A stretch of DNA of 64,000 nucleotides, taken from positions 57,413-121,412 of the forward strand of contig JAEESO010000005.1 in NCBI GenBank assembly GCA_016286385.1, given 5' to 3'. Below, in pieces: positions 1 through 8,199 of the stretch (its first letter is position 1; the number at the start of each line of letters is the position of its first letter). The stretch comes from Bacteroidales bacterium (lineage in GTDB: Bacteria > Bacteroidota > Bacteroidia > Bacteroidales > UBA932). The notes beneath the pieces were generated by a model, which saw only the letters and a program-made list of their open reading frames with translations, ran no database searches and was not told the origin of the DNA. Position numbers and translations under genes: made by a program.

Positions 1-21
1 TTGCGCGATGAGCGGCAGCGG

Positions 22-51
22 TTCGTCCCTATATACGCTTTTTCGTCCCTA
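22..51. repeat. 10-bp direct repeat, period 20 bp
   Basis: TTCGTCCCTA occurs at 22-31 and again at 42-51, so the copies are exactly 20 bp (about two helical turns) apart. They lie 85-115 bp upstream of the lipoprotein start at 137. Direct repeats with this phasing are typical of tandem binding of a response-regulator or AraC-type activator, but no cognate regulator is identifiable, so the role is inference. I see no clear TAnnTTTG box between the repeats and the gene. Confidence 0.4.
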
Positions 52-136
52 ATCCGTTGAAACGTAAAAACTTTTTTTGTGATTCTTGCTTTTAAGCCCG
101 CAACTGGCGACATTGTACGCCAAAAAGTTGTGAGCC

Positions 137-1351
137 ATGAGGAGAATCGTCTTTGTGCTGGCGGCCGCAGCCGCCCTTTTATCCTGTACTAGAATACCTC
201 TTATAGACACTATGCCCCGGTGGTACAGCCCGGGGCCGCGGTCGCACGGGGGCGGCTATGCGGCGCGCCAGGATTCATCGGCCCGGAATACGCCTGCCGG
301 GAAGGGCGTGTACGTTGCCGCCCTGCGTTTTCCGGAATGGGCTTCCTGGAGGGACGGGGACTTCCGCGGCGCTGAGGCCGTGCTTTTCAGGGACAGCGTG
401 GAGATAGCGCACTGCCCCATGGGAGCGCTTCCGGACCCGGACCGCATGCGTATAATTGACGGGCATCTCTGGACAGACATCGCCGCAAACGGAGAGACAT
501 CCGTCTTTTGCGACGGCCATCACAGACTCACAATCCCCGACGAGGAACTTCTTAAGGGCTTTCTCATAGAAAACGACACAATCCTTACCCTGGGGCAGCG
601 TCCCGGGGGCCGCGGCCTTTGCTACAGGGTGAACGGGGAGGAGATGTTCTCGGCCCGCGCGGGGACGGTTTTCGGACGGCTTGAAAGGGACTCCAGCGGC
701 ACCCACTTCGCATATGGCATCACCATCAGGAAAGGAGACGCCGTCACCACGGAATACCATATAATGAACGGGGCCGATGAAATGGCCACGGTAACGCCAA
801 ACAAGGGCGGCGCAATCTATGACATCCGTGTGCGTGACGGCACTGTGTACCGAAGCGAGCGCCGCGGGGAGAGTCCGTCCAGCCTTTGCCTTGTGATTGG
901 AGAGAGTTATCACTCTATGGACGTTGGCTCCGCAGAGGAAATCCACCAGTGCAAACTGCTTGACTGCGAAGGGGAAATGATGATTAAGGGCTATTCCATA
1001 ATGGGGAGCCTGATACGGCACTGGATACGCTCCAGGGACGGACTCCGGTATCAGGTGATAAGTTCAATGGGAGTTCCGGACATATATCTGGATTCCGGCA
1101 AACTGGCCCATCTTATCACCAATCGGGACGGCAGGGTGACAAAGGTGGTCAAAGGGGATGAGACAATATCGGCCCCGGAAGACAGCCTTTACCTCAGGAT
1201 CCGGAGCTCTTCCTGTGCCGATTTCCGTGGCGGGACCTTTGCCGCCGCCCTCTCAGACACCTCCGGCCGGAAGCACCGGCTGTTTCTGGACGGCCGCCTG
1301 GTGCCTCTTGAATTCAATGGTTATTTCACCTCCTTAAAGATTATTCAGTAA
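137..1351 (+). CDS. lipoprotein of unknown function
   Basis: A 404-residue protein with an N-terminal signal peptide ending in a lipobox (LLSC, Cys at about residue 17), so it should be a lipid-anchored envelope protein. I recognise no catalytic motif or named domain. The body is rich in short beta-type segments with repeated Gly-Asp and Arg-Asp-Gly turns, which could suggest a repetitive beta structure, but this is weak. Its TAA stop shares one base with the ATG of the downstream comM gene (TAATG), so the two are probably translated from one mRNA. Two direct repeats about 100 bp upstream may be an activator site. The long minus-strand reading frame through this gene is a shadow of the GC-rich coding sequence. 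Unknown function; gene reality is well supported by signal peptide and coupling. Confidence 0.8.
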   Translation: MRRIVFVLAAAAALLSCTRIPLIDTMPRWYSPGPRSHGGGYAARQDSSARNTPAGKGVYVAALRFPEWASWRDGDFRGAEAVLFRDSVEIAHCPMGALPDPDRMRIIDGHLWTDIAANGETSVFCDGHHRLTIPDEELLKGFLIENDTILTLGQRPGGRGLCYRVNGEEMFSARAGTVFGRLERDSSGTHFAYGITIRKGDAVTTEYHIMNGADEMATVTPNKGGAIYDIRVRDGTVYRSERRGESPSSLCLVIGESYHSMDVGSAEEIHQCKLLDCEGEMMIKGYSIMGSLIRHWIRSRDGLRYQVISSMGVPDIYLDSGKLAHLITNRDGRVTKVVKGDETISAPEDSLYLRIRSSSCADFRGGTFAAALSDTSGRKHRLFLDGRLVPLEFNGYFTSLKIIQ

Positions 1352-2907
1352 TGCTTGTCAATATTTATTCCGCAAAGATTATCGGCATAAAGGCCGTGCC
1401 CGTTAACGTTGAGATCAATATCACCCTGGGCGTTGGGATACACCTTGTGGGCCTTGCCGATGCCGCCGTGAAGGAGAGCCTTCTGCGCACCGTGACGGCC
1501 CTCCAGGCGCTGGGCTACCATGTGCCTGGCAAGAAAATAGTCATCAATCTGGCACCCGCCGATATGCACAAGCAGGGCAGCGGCTACGACATCCCCATAG
1601 CGCTGGGGATAGTTGCGGCGTCCGGGCAGCGGGATATGCCTCTTCTTGGGAAATACCTCATTATGGGAGAGCTTGGCCTTGACGGCAGCGTGAGGTATGT
1701 GAGCGGGTCCCTTCCCATGGTGGAACTTGCCATGGAGATGGGGTTCCGGGGATGTATCCTGCCTGAAGCAGCTGCCCTGGAGGCGGTGGACTACACCGGA
1801 ACGGAGATTTACGGGGTGAAAACGCTGGAGGATGTACTCAGAATACTTGAAGGTGGGGCGGCCCAGGACCTTCTCATTTGGAATACGGAAGCATACCGGG
1901 AGGCGCGGGAGATGGCCATGAATCCGGCCCGTAGGTATATGGATTTCTCAGAGATAATTGGCCAGGATGCGGCACGCCGGGGCGTTGAGGTGGCTGCCGC
2001 AGGTCAACACAATGTACTTCTTGTTGGTGCCCCTGGAAGTGGAAAAACATCTCTGGCTAAGGCCATGGCAGGGATTCTGCCCCCCATGAGCCTGGAGGAA
2101 AGCGCGACTACTTCAAAGATCTACTCTGTGGCAGGCACATCTTCCGGAGGTTTCGGGCTCCTGAGGTCAAGGCCGTTCAGGGCGCCTCATATATCGGCCT
2201 CAAAGGCGGCGCTCCTTGGCGGCGGCAGCGGAGACAACATCCTTCCCGGAGAGGTGTCATTGGCCACGGGTGGCATCCTCTTTCTTGATGAATTTTGCGA
2301 GGCTCCAAAGTCCATCCTGGAGGCCCTGCGCGGGCCACTGGAAGACCGCAAAGTGTGCATTTCCCGCCTCAAGGCAAAGATTGAGTACCCGGCGTCGTTT
2401 ATGCTTGTGGCGGCCTCCAATCCCTGCCCCTGCGGCTATTACGGGGAGGGAGACCGCTGCACCTGCACGCCAACGGTCCGTAATGCCTATCTCTCTAAGC
2501 TCAGCGGGCCGATTATGGATAGAATAGATATACAACTTTGGATGCATCCTGTTGAGACCCAGGCGCTTATAGCCGGAAAGAAAGCAGAACCGTCGGCCGC
2601 TGTGGCAGAACGGGTTGTGCGGGCCCGGGAAATCCAGATGAGGCGCTTCCAGGGGCTGGGCATATACGCCAATGCAGAGATGAGCGGGGCGCAGCTGGAG
2701 GTGTTTTGCCCTTTATCGGCCCAATGTAAGGACCTTCTGGAGAAAATCATTGACCGCCAGGGGCTCAGCGCCCGCGCTTACACCCGTATCATCAAGATTG
2801 CCCGCACAATTGCAGACCTTGCCGGCGTCCAGGACATCCTCCCGCAGCACCTAGCCGAAGCCGCCAGTTATCGTTTCCTTGACCGGCGGCATATAATGGG
2901 GTTGTAA
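1351..2907 (+). CDS. comM: YifB/ComM family Mg-chelatase-like AAA ATPase
   Basis: The 518-residue product has the full YifB/ComM architecture: an N-terminal ChlI-like domain (residues 1 to about 170), then a Mg-chelatase-type AAA+ ATPase core with Walker A GAPGSGKT at 226-233 and Walker B LFLDE near 306-311. A Cys-rich stretch of type NPCPCGYYG follows (around 353-370), and a C-terminal helical Mg_chelatase_C domain ends the protein. Family length is about 500-510, so it is complete. ComM proteins are hexameric helicases that help integrate single-stranded DNA during natural transformation in Vibrio; in Bacteroidota the role is untested. Translation is coupled to the upstream lipoprotein gene (TAATG). 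Family assignment is firm; the transformation role is inference. Confidence 0.95.
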   Translation: MLVNIYSAKIIGIKAVPVNVEINITLGVGIHLVGLADAAVKESLLRTVTALQALGYHVPGKKIVINLAPADMHKQGSGYDIPIALGIVAASGQRDMPLLGKYLIMGELGLDGSVRYVSGSLPMVELAMEMGFRGCILPEAAALEAVDYTGTEIYGVKTLEDVLRILEGGAAQDLLIWNTEAYREAREMAMNPARRYMDFSEIIGQDAARRGVEVAAAGQHNVLLVGAPGSGKTSLAKAMAGILPPMSLEESATTSKIYSVAGTSSGGFGLLRSRPFRAPHISASKAALLGGGSGDNILPGEVSLATGGILFLDEFCEAPKSILEALRGPLEDRKVCISRLKAKIEYPASFMLVAASNPCPCGYYGEGDRCTCTPTVRNAYLSKLSGPIMDRIDIQLWMHPVETQALIAGKKAEPSAAVAERVVRAREIQMRRFQGLGIYANAEMSGAQLEVFCPLSAQCKDLLEKIIDRQGLSARAYTRIIKIARTIADLAGVQDILPQHLAEAASYRFLDRRHIMGL

Positions 2908-2914
2908 AAATTAT

Positions 2915-2945
2915 TTTGTTTATAGTACTATTTTTAGTATCTTTG
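2915..2945 (+). promoter_or_regulatory. hicAB promoter (TTTG-N19-TAnnTTTG)
   Basis: TTTG at 2915-2918 and TATCTTTG at 2938-2945 are separated by 19 bp, a close match to the Bacteroidota -33/-7 consensus. The hicA ATG begins only two bases after the -7 box, so the transcript probably starts at or inside the first codon and is leaderless. Confidence 0.75.
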
Positions 2946-2947
2946 CA

Positions 2948-3205
2948 ATGAGTACGAAAGAAAAACTGATAGAAAGATTTAAAAGGATTCCCAGCGACTT
3001 CACGTTTGAAGAACTAATAAGCATTATGGGTCACTATGGGTTTTCATTGTTAAATAAAGGCGCCACTTCAGGATCAAGGGTTGCCTTCAAAAAAGGAGAG
3101 TTGTCTGTGATTATGCACAAACCACATCCCGGAAAGATTGTGGGAAAGAAGACACTTAGAAGTATTATTGACTTTTTTACAAAGAACGCTATATGGGAAA
3201 ATTGA
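2948..3205 (+). CDS. hicA: HicA family toxin (type II TA)
   Basis: An 85-residue basic protein of the HicA family, mRNA interferases with a dsRNA-binding-like fold that arrest translation until bound by HicB. Visible family features are the N-terminal helix, the central GSRVAF strand and the HKPHPG segment followed by a helix. Where the short canonical HicA proteins have a catalytic His (GSH), this one has GSR; a longer HicA subfamily in Bacteroidota commonly carries GSRV, so this is a subfamily trait rather than clear inactivation. It overlaps hicB by 13 bases, the usual toxin-first order of hicAB operons. A strong consensus promoter lies directly in front. A second, different HicAB pair is at 52165-52754. 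Confidence 0.85.
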   Translation: MSTKEKLIERFKRIPSDFTFEELISIMGHYGFSLLNKGATSGSRVAFKKGELSVIMHKPHPGKIVGKKTLRSIIDFFTKNAIWEN

Positions 3206-3525
3206 GTTATAAAGGGTATTCCGGAAGCGTAGAATACGATGAAAGCACAGACGAATTGGTTGGAAAGGTTCTGGGGCTTAATAAATCATTAATTCTTTAT
3301 GAAGGACGGACAATCGATGATCTCAAAAAGGATTTTATAGACGCTGTGGATGACTACCTGGAAGGCTGCCGCGCAAACGGGATTGAACCGGAAAAACCAT
3401 ACAGCGGAAAGATTGTTCTGCGAATGTCTTCCGGACTTCATTCTTTAGCAGCAGAAAAGGCCAATTCCAAAGGAATCAGCCTTAACGAATTCATCAATCG
3501 GGCCATACGGGCCGCTGTACTATAG
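3193..3525 (+). CDS. hicB: HicB family antitoxin with ribbon-helix-helix tail
   Basis: The 110-residue antitoxin has an N-terminal HicB beta-sheet domain (GYSGSVEYDESTDELVGKV, residues 6-24, then a helix with FIDAVDDYLEGC) that binds and blocks HicA. A C-terminal ribbon-helix-helix DNA-binding segment follows (LRMSSGLHSLAAEKA, then SLNEFINRAIRAA), which normally autorepresses the operon. The start overlaps the end of hicA. The gene converges on the CotH-family gene with a 6-base overlap (CTATAG, positions 3520-3525, holding both stop codons), leaving no room for a terminator between them. Family assignment is firm. Confidence 0.9.
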   Translation: MGKLSYKGYSGSVEYDESTDELVGKVLGLNKSLILYEGRTIDDLKKDFIDAVDDYLEGCRANGIEPEKPYSGKIVLRMSSGLHSLAAEKANSKGISLNEFINRAIRAAVL

Positions 3526-5100
3526 ATTGTCCAGCACAAACTGGAGGTGGATATTGTAATTCTTCTTGATGAGGGCAACGGCTTCGTGGAAGGTCATACG
3601 TTCATCTCCGTTGATAATCTGGCCGCCGTTCATTGAGGCGTCTTCGGCCGGATTCCACATCTTGAAATTGAGTTTGGCGCTCTCCGTAAGGAGGGCCTCG
3701 CACTCATCAATGTAATCCGGGATGGTCTGGAGCTGAGGGAGAAGTTCACGGATACGGTCCCTTGTCTTTTGAAGGAATGCCGGGTCCTGGAACAGGCGGT
3801 CGTACCAGATGGCATGGCGGTTGATGAGGCGTCTGTCTCCACCTGTAGTGTCAAAGGTAAGCACTCCCCAGTCAAAGTCCCAGCAGGGGCCGGCAGTGAG
3901 TTTTCCGTTCTTGTCCTTGTGCATGAAAACGCTTCCGGGGTTACCCAGTTCATGGTTTGTCATCACCTCAAAAACAATCCAGTAATCTATGAATGAATCC
4001 ACGTCCAGATACTTTGCATAGCCGTTTACAGGGTCTTTGAAGTTGGATCCGTAAATGACATTTGAGACCTCTGCGATATAGTTTTTGATGTAGGTTTTCT
4101 TTTCCTGGGTGAGTTCCGTGGGCTCATCCGGATCCGGATGCTTGACAGCGAACGGAATGTTGTGGTCCTTCCACTGGAAGGTGTTGTCATAGTGGAAGTC
4201 CAGCTCAAGGAGGTAGCCGTCCTTCTTGTCAATGTTCACGCGGTCTCCGTCCACCCTCACCTGCTCAATGAGAAGGTAGTTCCCCACATGCTTGCCGTTA
4301 AGGACAAGCTCCACGGTCTGGCTTCTGGGAGTCCAGGCAAGACGCGTCATGGAGGACACCTTCATGGCCACCATGTTTCGCATCATGGTGCGGTCCATGA
4401 AGTTTGCAAGAAGCACCCAGCGCTTGTGCTCAGGGAATCCAAAAACGGATGCCTTTTCCTCCAGTTTCACAAGATAGGGCTTCTTGGGCCACTCCCAAGT
4501 GGTGTTTCCGCGGCCGCGGATGCTACAGTCTACGTCCGTGATGCTCTCTACTGCGTTTTGGTTACATATGGAGAATTTGGCCGATACATACTGTTCCTTG
4601 GACGTAATTGCTGCTCCGCCCTGAGTGTCCACAAACACCACAGGAAGGCCTGTGTGGACCATCCCGGGCCTTGGCTGGGGCGGATCTTCACCCTTTACCA
4701 TAAAGGATTTGGACCCAAAGAAGGAATCCTCGCCTGTCTGGATGTATATTTTTGCCGATACTGCAAATCCCCTGTCAGAGACATCACTGCGAAGAACGGC
4801 CACATAACTTCCCGGGGTCCCATCGGCCTGAAAAGAATCCAGATGGAAGAGCGTGGGCGGATTGCCGTCCGTGCCCTTTAGCTGCACCTTTTCAAACTTG
4901 TAGTCAGGATCCTCTACGGTGAAACGAAGGGAAGCACTGCCGCCCGGCTCCATAACAATAGGGTCGTCAAGGATGGCAATGGACCTGAGTTGAGGCCCCT
5001 GTGGCTGCGGCTTTTCCTCCTGAGGTATATCTGGCACAGGCGCTTTGGCGCAGGCAAATGCCAGCACCAGCGCGGCCACATATGCGAGAAAACGTTTCAT
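3520..5100 (-). CDS. CotH-family protein kinase-like lipoprotein
   Basis: The start is set at 5100, which gives a classical lipoprotein signal (LVLAFAC then AK); an upstream in-frame Met would destroy it. The 526-residue product has a proline-rich linker after the Cys, an Ig-like beta domain (about 45-140), then a CotH domain from about 165 to the end. CotH hallmarks include RGRGNTTW with a following KKPYLVKLEEK, NFMDRTMMRN, GNYLLIEQV, and the GPCWDFDWG block that contains the metal-binding DFD motif. CotH proteins are atypical secreted kinases; in Bacteroidota they often sit at the cell surface next to glycan-degrading loci. It follows the PUL 1 BACON lipoprotein on the same strand after a 208-bp gap with two hairpins, so it is probably a separate unit. 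Substrate unknown. Confidence 0.88.
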   Translation of the reverse strand: MKRFLAYVAALVLAFACAKAPVPDIPQEEKPQPQGPQLRSIAILDDPIVMEPGGSASLRFTVEDPDYKFEKVQLKGTDGNPPTLFHLDSFQADGTPGSYVAVLRSDVSDRGFAVSAKIYIQTGEDSFFGSKSFMVKGEDPPQPRPGMVHTGLPVVFVDTQGGAAITSKEQYVSAKFSICNQNAVESITDVDCSIRGRGNTTWEWPKKPYLVKLEEKASVFGFPEHKRWVLLANFMDRTMMRNMVAMKVSSMTRLAWTPRSQTVELVLNGKHVGNYLLIEQVRVDGDRVNIDKKDGYLLELDFHYDNTFQWKDHNIPFAVKHPDPDEPTELTQEKKTYIKNYIAEVSNVIYGSNFKDPVNGYAKYLDVDSFIDYWIVFEVMTNHELGNPGSVFMHKDKNGKLTAGPCWDFDWGVLTFDTTGGDRRLINRHAIWYDRLFQDPAFLQKTRDRIRELLPQLQTIPDYIDECEALLTESAKLNFKMWNPAEDASMNGGQIINGDERMTFHEAVALIKKNYNIHLQFVLDNL

Positions 5101-5203
5101 CAGAAATGCTAAGTTAGTTTTTTTATTCCTGTTTATCAAATTGCCCGCTCCAGAGAATTGGCCCGTGGAGATAAGTAACTGACGATGAGGCCGATACGCA
5201 AAC

Positions 5204-5229
5204 AAGGGTGCACCAAAAAGCGCACCCTT
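5204..5229. terminator. hairpin downstream of PUL 1
   Basis: AAGGGTGC (5204-5211) and GCACCCTT (5222-5229) form a perfect 8-bp stem with a short A-rich loop. It lies between the BACON lipoprotein stop and the CotH-family start on the minus strand. Flanking T-runs are weak, so it may be a terminator or an mRNA-stabilising hairpin. Confidence 0.45.
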
Positions 5230-5273
5230 ATTTTATTAACTAATTGATAATCAAATATTAGGAAACAACAAAG

Positions 5274-5309
5274 GTAACCACAAAGGACTTTGTTGCTCCG
5301 CGTGGTTAC
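5274..5309 (-). terminator. hairpin at the stop codon of the BACON lipoprotein gene
   Basis: GTAACCAC (5274-5281) pairs perfectly with GTGGTTAC (5302-5309), with an inner ACAAAG/CTTTGT stem. One arm overlaps the TAG stop of the BACON gene. On the minus strand the hairpin is followed by CTTTGTTGTTT, a modest T-rich tail, so it is a plausible terminator of the PUL 1 transcript. Confidence 0.5.
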
Positions 5310-7792
5310 TAAGGAGTCCAGATGATGAAGTACCCTGCAACAGATCCATCGCTATTGAGGAAATTCAACTTTGCAATATGATTCCCTTCTCCCGTTCTGA
5401 TGTCCAGGAATATTTCTGTGGAGGTAAATGTCTGACACCCAAACTTAATGTTGTTGGCTTCATATGATTTTCCGTCCATAGTCTTCAATGCACTAGGATC
5501 CTCATTGCTCGTTGCCTGGGCTATTATAGCTTCAACAACGCTGGCGTCAAGTGTGACCGGAGACCCACCTAATGAAATATCATAAATACGTCCGTACCTG
5601 TCTCCGGAAGCATTATTTCTAAAGCCAAACTCTGCGCCATAACCCTGTCCGATGGGTTCAATTGAATAACTGTAAGCAGGTGTGGCTCCACCGGCTTTTG
5701 CCTGGGTGATGGTCACATCGTAATATGTGGGATCAACACTGGCCTCAGTGCTTACGCGAACCACATAAACTTTTGTATTCTCGGTATCGGAATTAGCGGC
5801 AAAGTTCACGGTAATGGCGGAAGCACCGGTACCGGAAGAAGCACTAAGGGTAGCCGTGCCGCTGGTTACACTTGCAGTCCAAGCGACATTACCGGTCACA
5901 TTAATGGTGGCAGATGTTGCCGAAGCAAGGGCGTCGATAGCCGCTGATGCAACACCGAATGTGGGCACATTGGCCGGCTGGACAATGCGGAGAGTGTAAT
6001 CCTTGGTTGCGCCATAGTTGGTCTCGGCCCTGAAAACGAAGTCAAGGTTACGGGGCACTGAGCCGGGGTTGGCAGACAGGAAAATGTCAAATGCAACGGG
6101 GCCCTTCGCTGCAGAGCAGCCGTCGGGAGCACTAATAACATTTACATCCTCGATATCGGCGGATTTACCTTGATCATAGTATGCAATAGGATGAGACGCT
6201 CCGTAAAGACCGGAATCCAGCGTACAGACATCGAGATCCCCGCTATGGGCATATGTACAGGCCACGCCGACAATACCATTGATATAGAAATGAGATGTTG
6301 CATCATTCCACTCTATCACCTGACCCACGCCAAGCTGCTCAATGTCAACGGTGTGACTCTTCTCCAGGACGTCAGCAGCAGTAGAAACGGTGAACTGGCG
6401 GTGGATTGTGGATGCCGATGTGTTTTCTGCCACACTTACGGTAACGGTAGCATTGCCGGATCCGCTTGAAGGAGCAAATGTGAGTCCGGCATCTCCGGAA
6501 ATTGTCCAGTCTACCGTTGAAGTAATATTCAGCGTGACATCCTTTGCGGGGGACATAATACGGTAAGATGTCTTATTAACCCTGAGCTTAGGAGAATTCT
6601 GACCGTACTGATAGAAGTTGGCTACGATAGGAGTTCCCGTTGCAGGAATAATAGTAACCTCATAGCGACGGACCTTATTGGTGGTGTTATCACCATAGTT
6701 CCTGAGCCAGATGAGGTTGCTGGCGCTAGATCCGCCTTCAAAGTAAACATTTCCTGAATAACCAGAAAGAGTAGCCTCATTGGAGATTCCCTTTTCTTCC
6801 ACAACCTTTACTTCATCCTCATACATGGCAAAGTCGGCAGTGTATGCAAGAGCTCCAGGGTTTTTCACTCTGATAGCAAACTGAGCAGTGTGATTCCAAT
6901 CACGAATAACGCCTTCTTCCTTGATAGCAGAATCGTCAGCAAAAACAAACTCTGAAGAAGTGAGACTCGATGAAAGAACGCCGATGTACTTGACAGTGCT
7001 GCGCTCAATGTTAAGAGGGCGGGTAGCATCAAGAGTCACATTAGGGAGCCCATCCCTGTGAAGGATGATGAGAAAACCCTTGGTAAGGTTTGCAGGAAGT
7101 ACGGAAATATAGTAGTCCTTATCCGTGGCGAAAAAGCCGCCACCAGGAGCATTGCAGTCGACAAAAGCGCCACTGTAACCGGCCACATCCAGAGATGTTC
7201 CGGCAAGGGTGGCGGTGAAATCACCTGCTATAGGGACATTATCCTTCCCGCCGTTATTGGTTGCGATGGTAACGCCGGTGATGTTGTCCTCGCCAACGCG
7301 GAACCTGATGAGGGAAGCAACATTGCAGAATGCAAGAGGCGTTGTGCTCACAGCGTTGTTAGTGCGGGCAATCAGGGGGCAGTAATCGGGATTGACACCA
7401 TCCGCAACGGCAGTCTGATTCAGGGGAATGCTTCCGGAGAAAATTCCGTGAGCCGACAGATTGGCAACACTTGCAGGATAAACGGCGGTAACTGTACTGC
7501 CGTCTATGGTGGCGGTAAATGTTCCTTCATCTCCATCTTGGGCAGAATTGGCAACAGTCTGGTTAGTAACACCGTCATAAATCTTAATATTGTCTCCATT
7601 GTACCAACGGAAAACACGGTGAGTAGCATCTACCTCATCAAGATAAGTCTTGGTAAGGCCATCATTTGACGCAACAAATTTTACCGTGTGAACTACTCCG
7701 GCAGGAATAGAATCTTCCTTAGCCGCTTCTTTCTGACAGGCGATAAAGGCAAAAATTGCAATGGGCAATAATCCTAAAATGTACTTTTTCAT
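5309..7792 (-). CDS. large BACON-domain surface lipoprotein
   Basis: The start at 7792 follows an unusually good Shine-Dalgarno (AGGAGGAAAG) and yields a lipoprotein signal (FAFIACQKEA); an upstream in-frame Met at 7822 is less likely. The product is 827 residues. The N-terminal 300 residues resemble the fimbrillin-like or Ig-type domains of Bacteroidota lipoproteins. Then come two clear BACON-type repeats: one around the segment MSPAKDVTLNITSTVDWTIS and one around SATINVTGNVAWTASV, each ending in an ITQA or IEQL strand. BACON domains bind mucins or glycans, or act as spacers that hold surface enzymes off the membrane. It is the last gene of the minus-strand PUL 1 run, 19 bases after the second small peptide gene. 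The ligand is unknown; a beta-glucan is likely from context. Confidence 0.85.
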   Translation of the reverse strand: MKKYILGLLPIAIFAFIACQKEAAKEDSIPAGVVHTVKFVASNDGLTKTYLDEVDATHRVFRWYNGDNIKIYDGVTNQTVANSAQDGDEGTFTATIDGSTVTAVYPASVANLSAHGIFSGSIPLNQTAVADGVNPDYCPLIARTNNAVSTTPLAFCNVASLIRFRVGEDNITGVTIATNNGGKDNVPIAGDFTATLAGTSLDVAGYSGAFVDCNAPGGGFFATDKDYYISVLPANLTKGFLIILHRDGLPNVTLDATRPLNIERSTVKYIGVLSSSLTSSEFVFADDSAIKEEGVIRDWNHTAQFAIRVKNPGALAYTADFAMYEDEVKVVEEKGISNEATLSGYSGNVYFEGGSSASNLIWLRNYGDNTTNKVRRYEVTIIPATGTPIVANFYQYGQNSPKLRVNKTSYRIMSPAKDVTLNITSTVDWTISGDAGLTFAPSSGSGNATVTVSVAENTSASTIHRQFTVSTAADVLEKSHTVDIEQLGVGQVIEWNDATSHFYINGIVGVACTYAHSGDLDVCTLDSGLYGASHPIAYYDQGKSADIEDVNVISAPDGCSAAKGPVAFDIFLSANPGSVPRNLDFVFRAETNYGATKDYTLRIVQPANVPTFGVASAAIDALASATSATINVTGNVAWTASVTSGTATLSASSGTGASAITVNFAANSDTENTKVYVVRVSTEASVDPTYYDVTITQAKAGGATPAYSYSIEPIGQGYGAEFGFRNNASGDRYGRIYDISLGGSPVTLDASVVEAIIAQATSNEDPSALKTMDGKSYEANNIKFGCQTFTSTEIFLDIRTGEGNHIAKLNFLNSDGSVAGYFIIWTP

Positions 7793-7811
7793 AATCTTTC
7801 CTCCTACTTTA

Positions 7812-7967
7812 TTACCAAACATACGTTTCCTCCGCCATTACCTCCATTCCATTGTCGAACGGCAAAAGAGCCGCGGCAGGTATTACCTGAGAGCCGCCTT
7901 GGAGAACAGCTTCCCGGCTGTCCAACGATACCACTTGAGCCAGTGGTAACTGATACTGTTGTTTCAT
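7812..7967 (-). CDS. small peptide, paralogue of the one at 8014-8178
   Basis: This 51-residue ORF starts at 7967 and stops at 7812. Its sequence aligns along nearly its whole length with the neighbouring peptide: a start of type M-x3-Y-x2-PL, then VSL, VL-x-GGS-x-VIP, AL, DNG, and a C-terminus ETY-x-W. The shared pattern and a shared upstream AACACTA show tandem duplication. An overlapping 64-residue frame (7804-7998) is preceded by a GAGGAGG sequence but has no similarity to the paralogue, so I prefer this frame. No signal peptide or membrane segment is visible. Short Bacteroidota peptides beginning M-x-x-x-Y-x-x-P occur near fimbrillin-like and BACON lipoproteins, but have no established function. 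The GG before Ser resembles a double-glycine leader site, a hypothesis only. Confidence 0.7.
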   Translation of the reverse strand: MKQQYQLPLAQVVSLDSREAVLQGGSQVIPAAALLPFDNGMEVMAEETYVW

Positions 7968-8013
7968 TTGTTATAGTGTTTATTACGTTTGTTTCCATAA
8001 AAAACCTCCTCTA

Positions 8014-8178
8014 TTACCAGGTATATGTTTCTTCTGTCATTTGCTCTACCCCATTGTCGTATGAAGGAGGCGAAACCAAGGCCCCTAATGGAATTACAGG
8101 GCTTCCACCGTCCAATACCGGATCGCGATGTTCCAGGGATATCACCTCCGTGAGGGGTGATTCATAATTTTTTCTCAT
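8014..8178 (-). CDS. small peptide with GGS motif and ETYTW C-terminus
   Basis: A 54-residue ORF starting at 8178 and ending at 8014 with TAA. Features: MRKNYESPLTEVISLE at the N-terminus, VLDGGSPVIP in the middle (GG at 24-25) and MTEETYTW at the end. The next gene encodes a paralogue with the same landmarks. It lies 21 bases after the GH128-like gene, on the same strand, and is followed by TAATAGAGGAGG, so it is probably co-transcribed with PUL 1. It has no signal peptide, Cys residues or membrane segment. If the GG were a cleavage site, the released part would be about 29 residues, acidic near the end and terminating in Trp. No peptidase, transporter or modification enzyme is encoded nearby, so the function is open. 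Confidence 0.7.
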   Translation of the reverse strand: MRKNYESPLTEVISLEHRDPVLDGGSPVIPLGALVSPPSYDNGVEQMTEETYTW

Positions 8179-8199
8179 AATATTGTTTTTCTAGTGTTA

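Noticed and set aside
275..1021. 248-residue minus-strand ORF opposite the first lipoprotein
   Set aside because: Antisense shadow of a GC-rich gene with signal peptide and coupling; no motif or start context.
4138..4881. 247-residue plus-strand ORF opposite the CotH-family gene
   Set aside because: Shadow frame; the opposite strand encodes clear CotH motifs.
7804..7998. 64-residue ORF on the minus strand starting METNVINT, with a good Shine-Dalgarno
   Set aside because: It overlaps the 51-residue peptide in another frame and shows no similarity to the neighbouring paralogue, whereas the 51-residue frame does. Kept only as a possible competing start.
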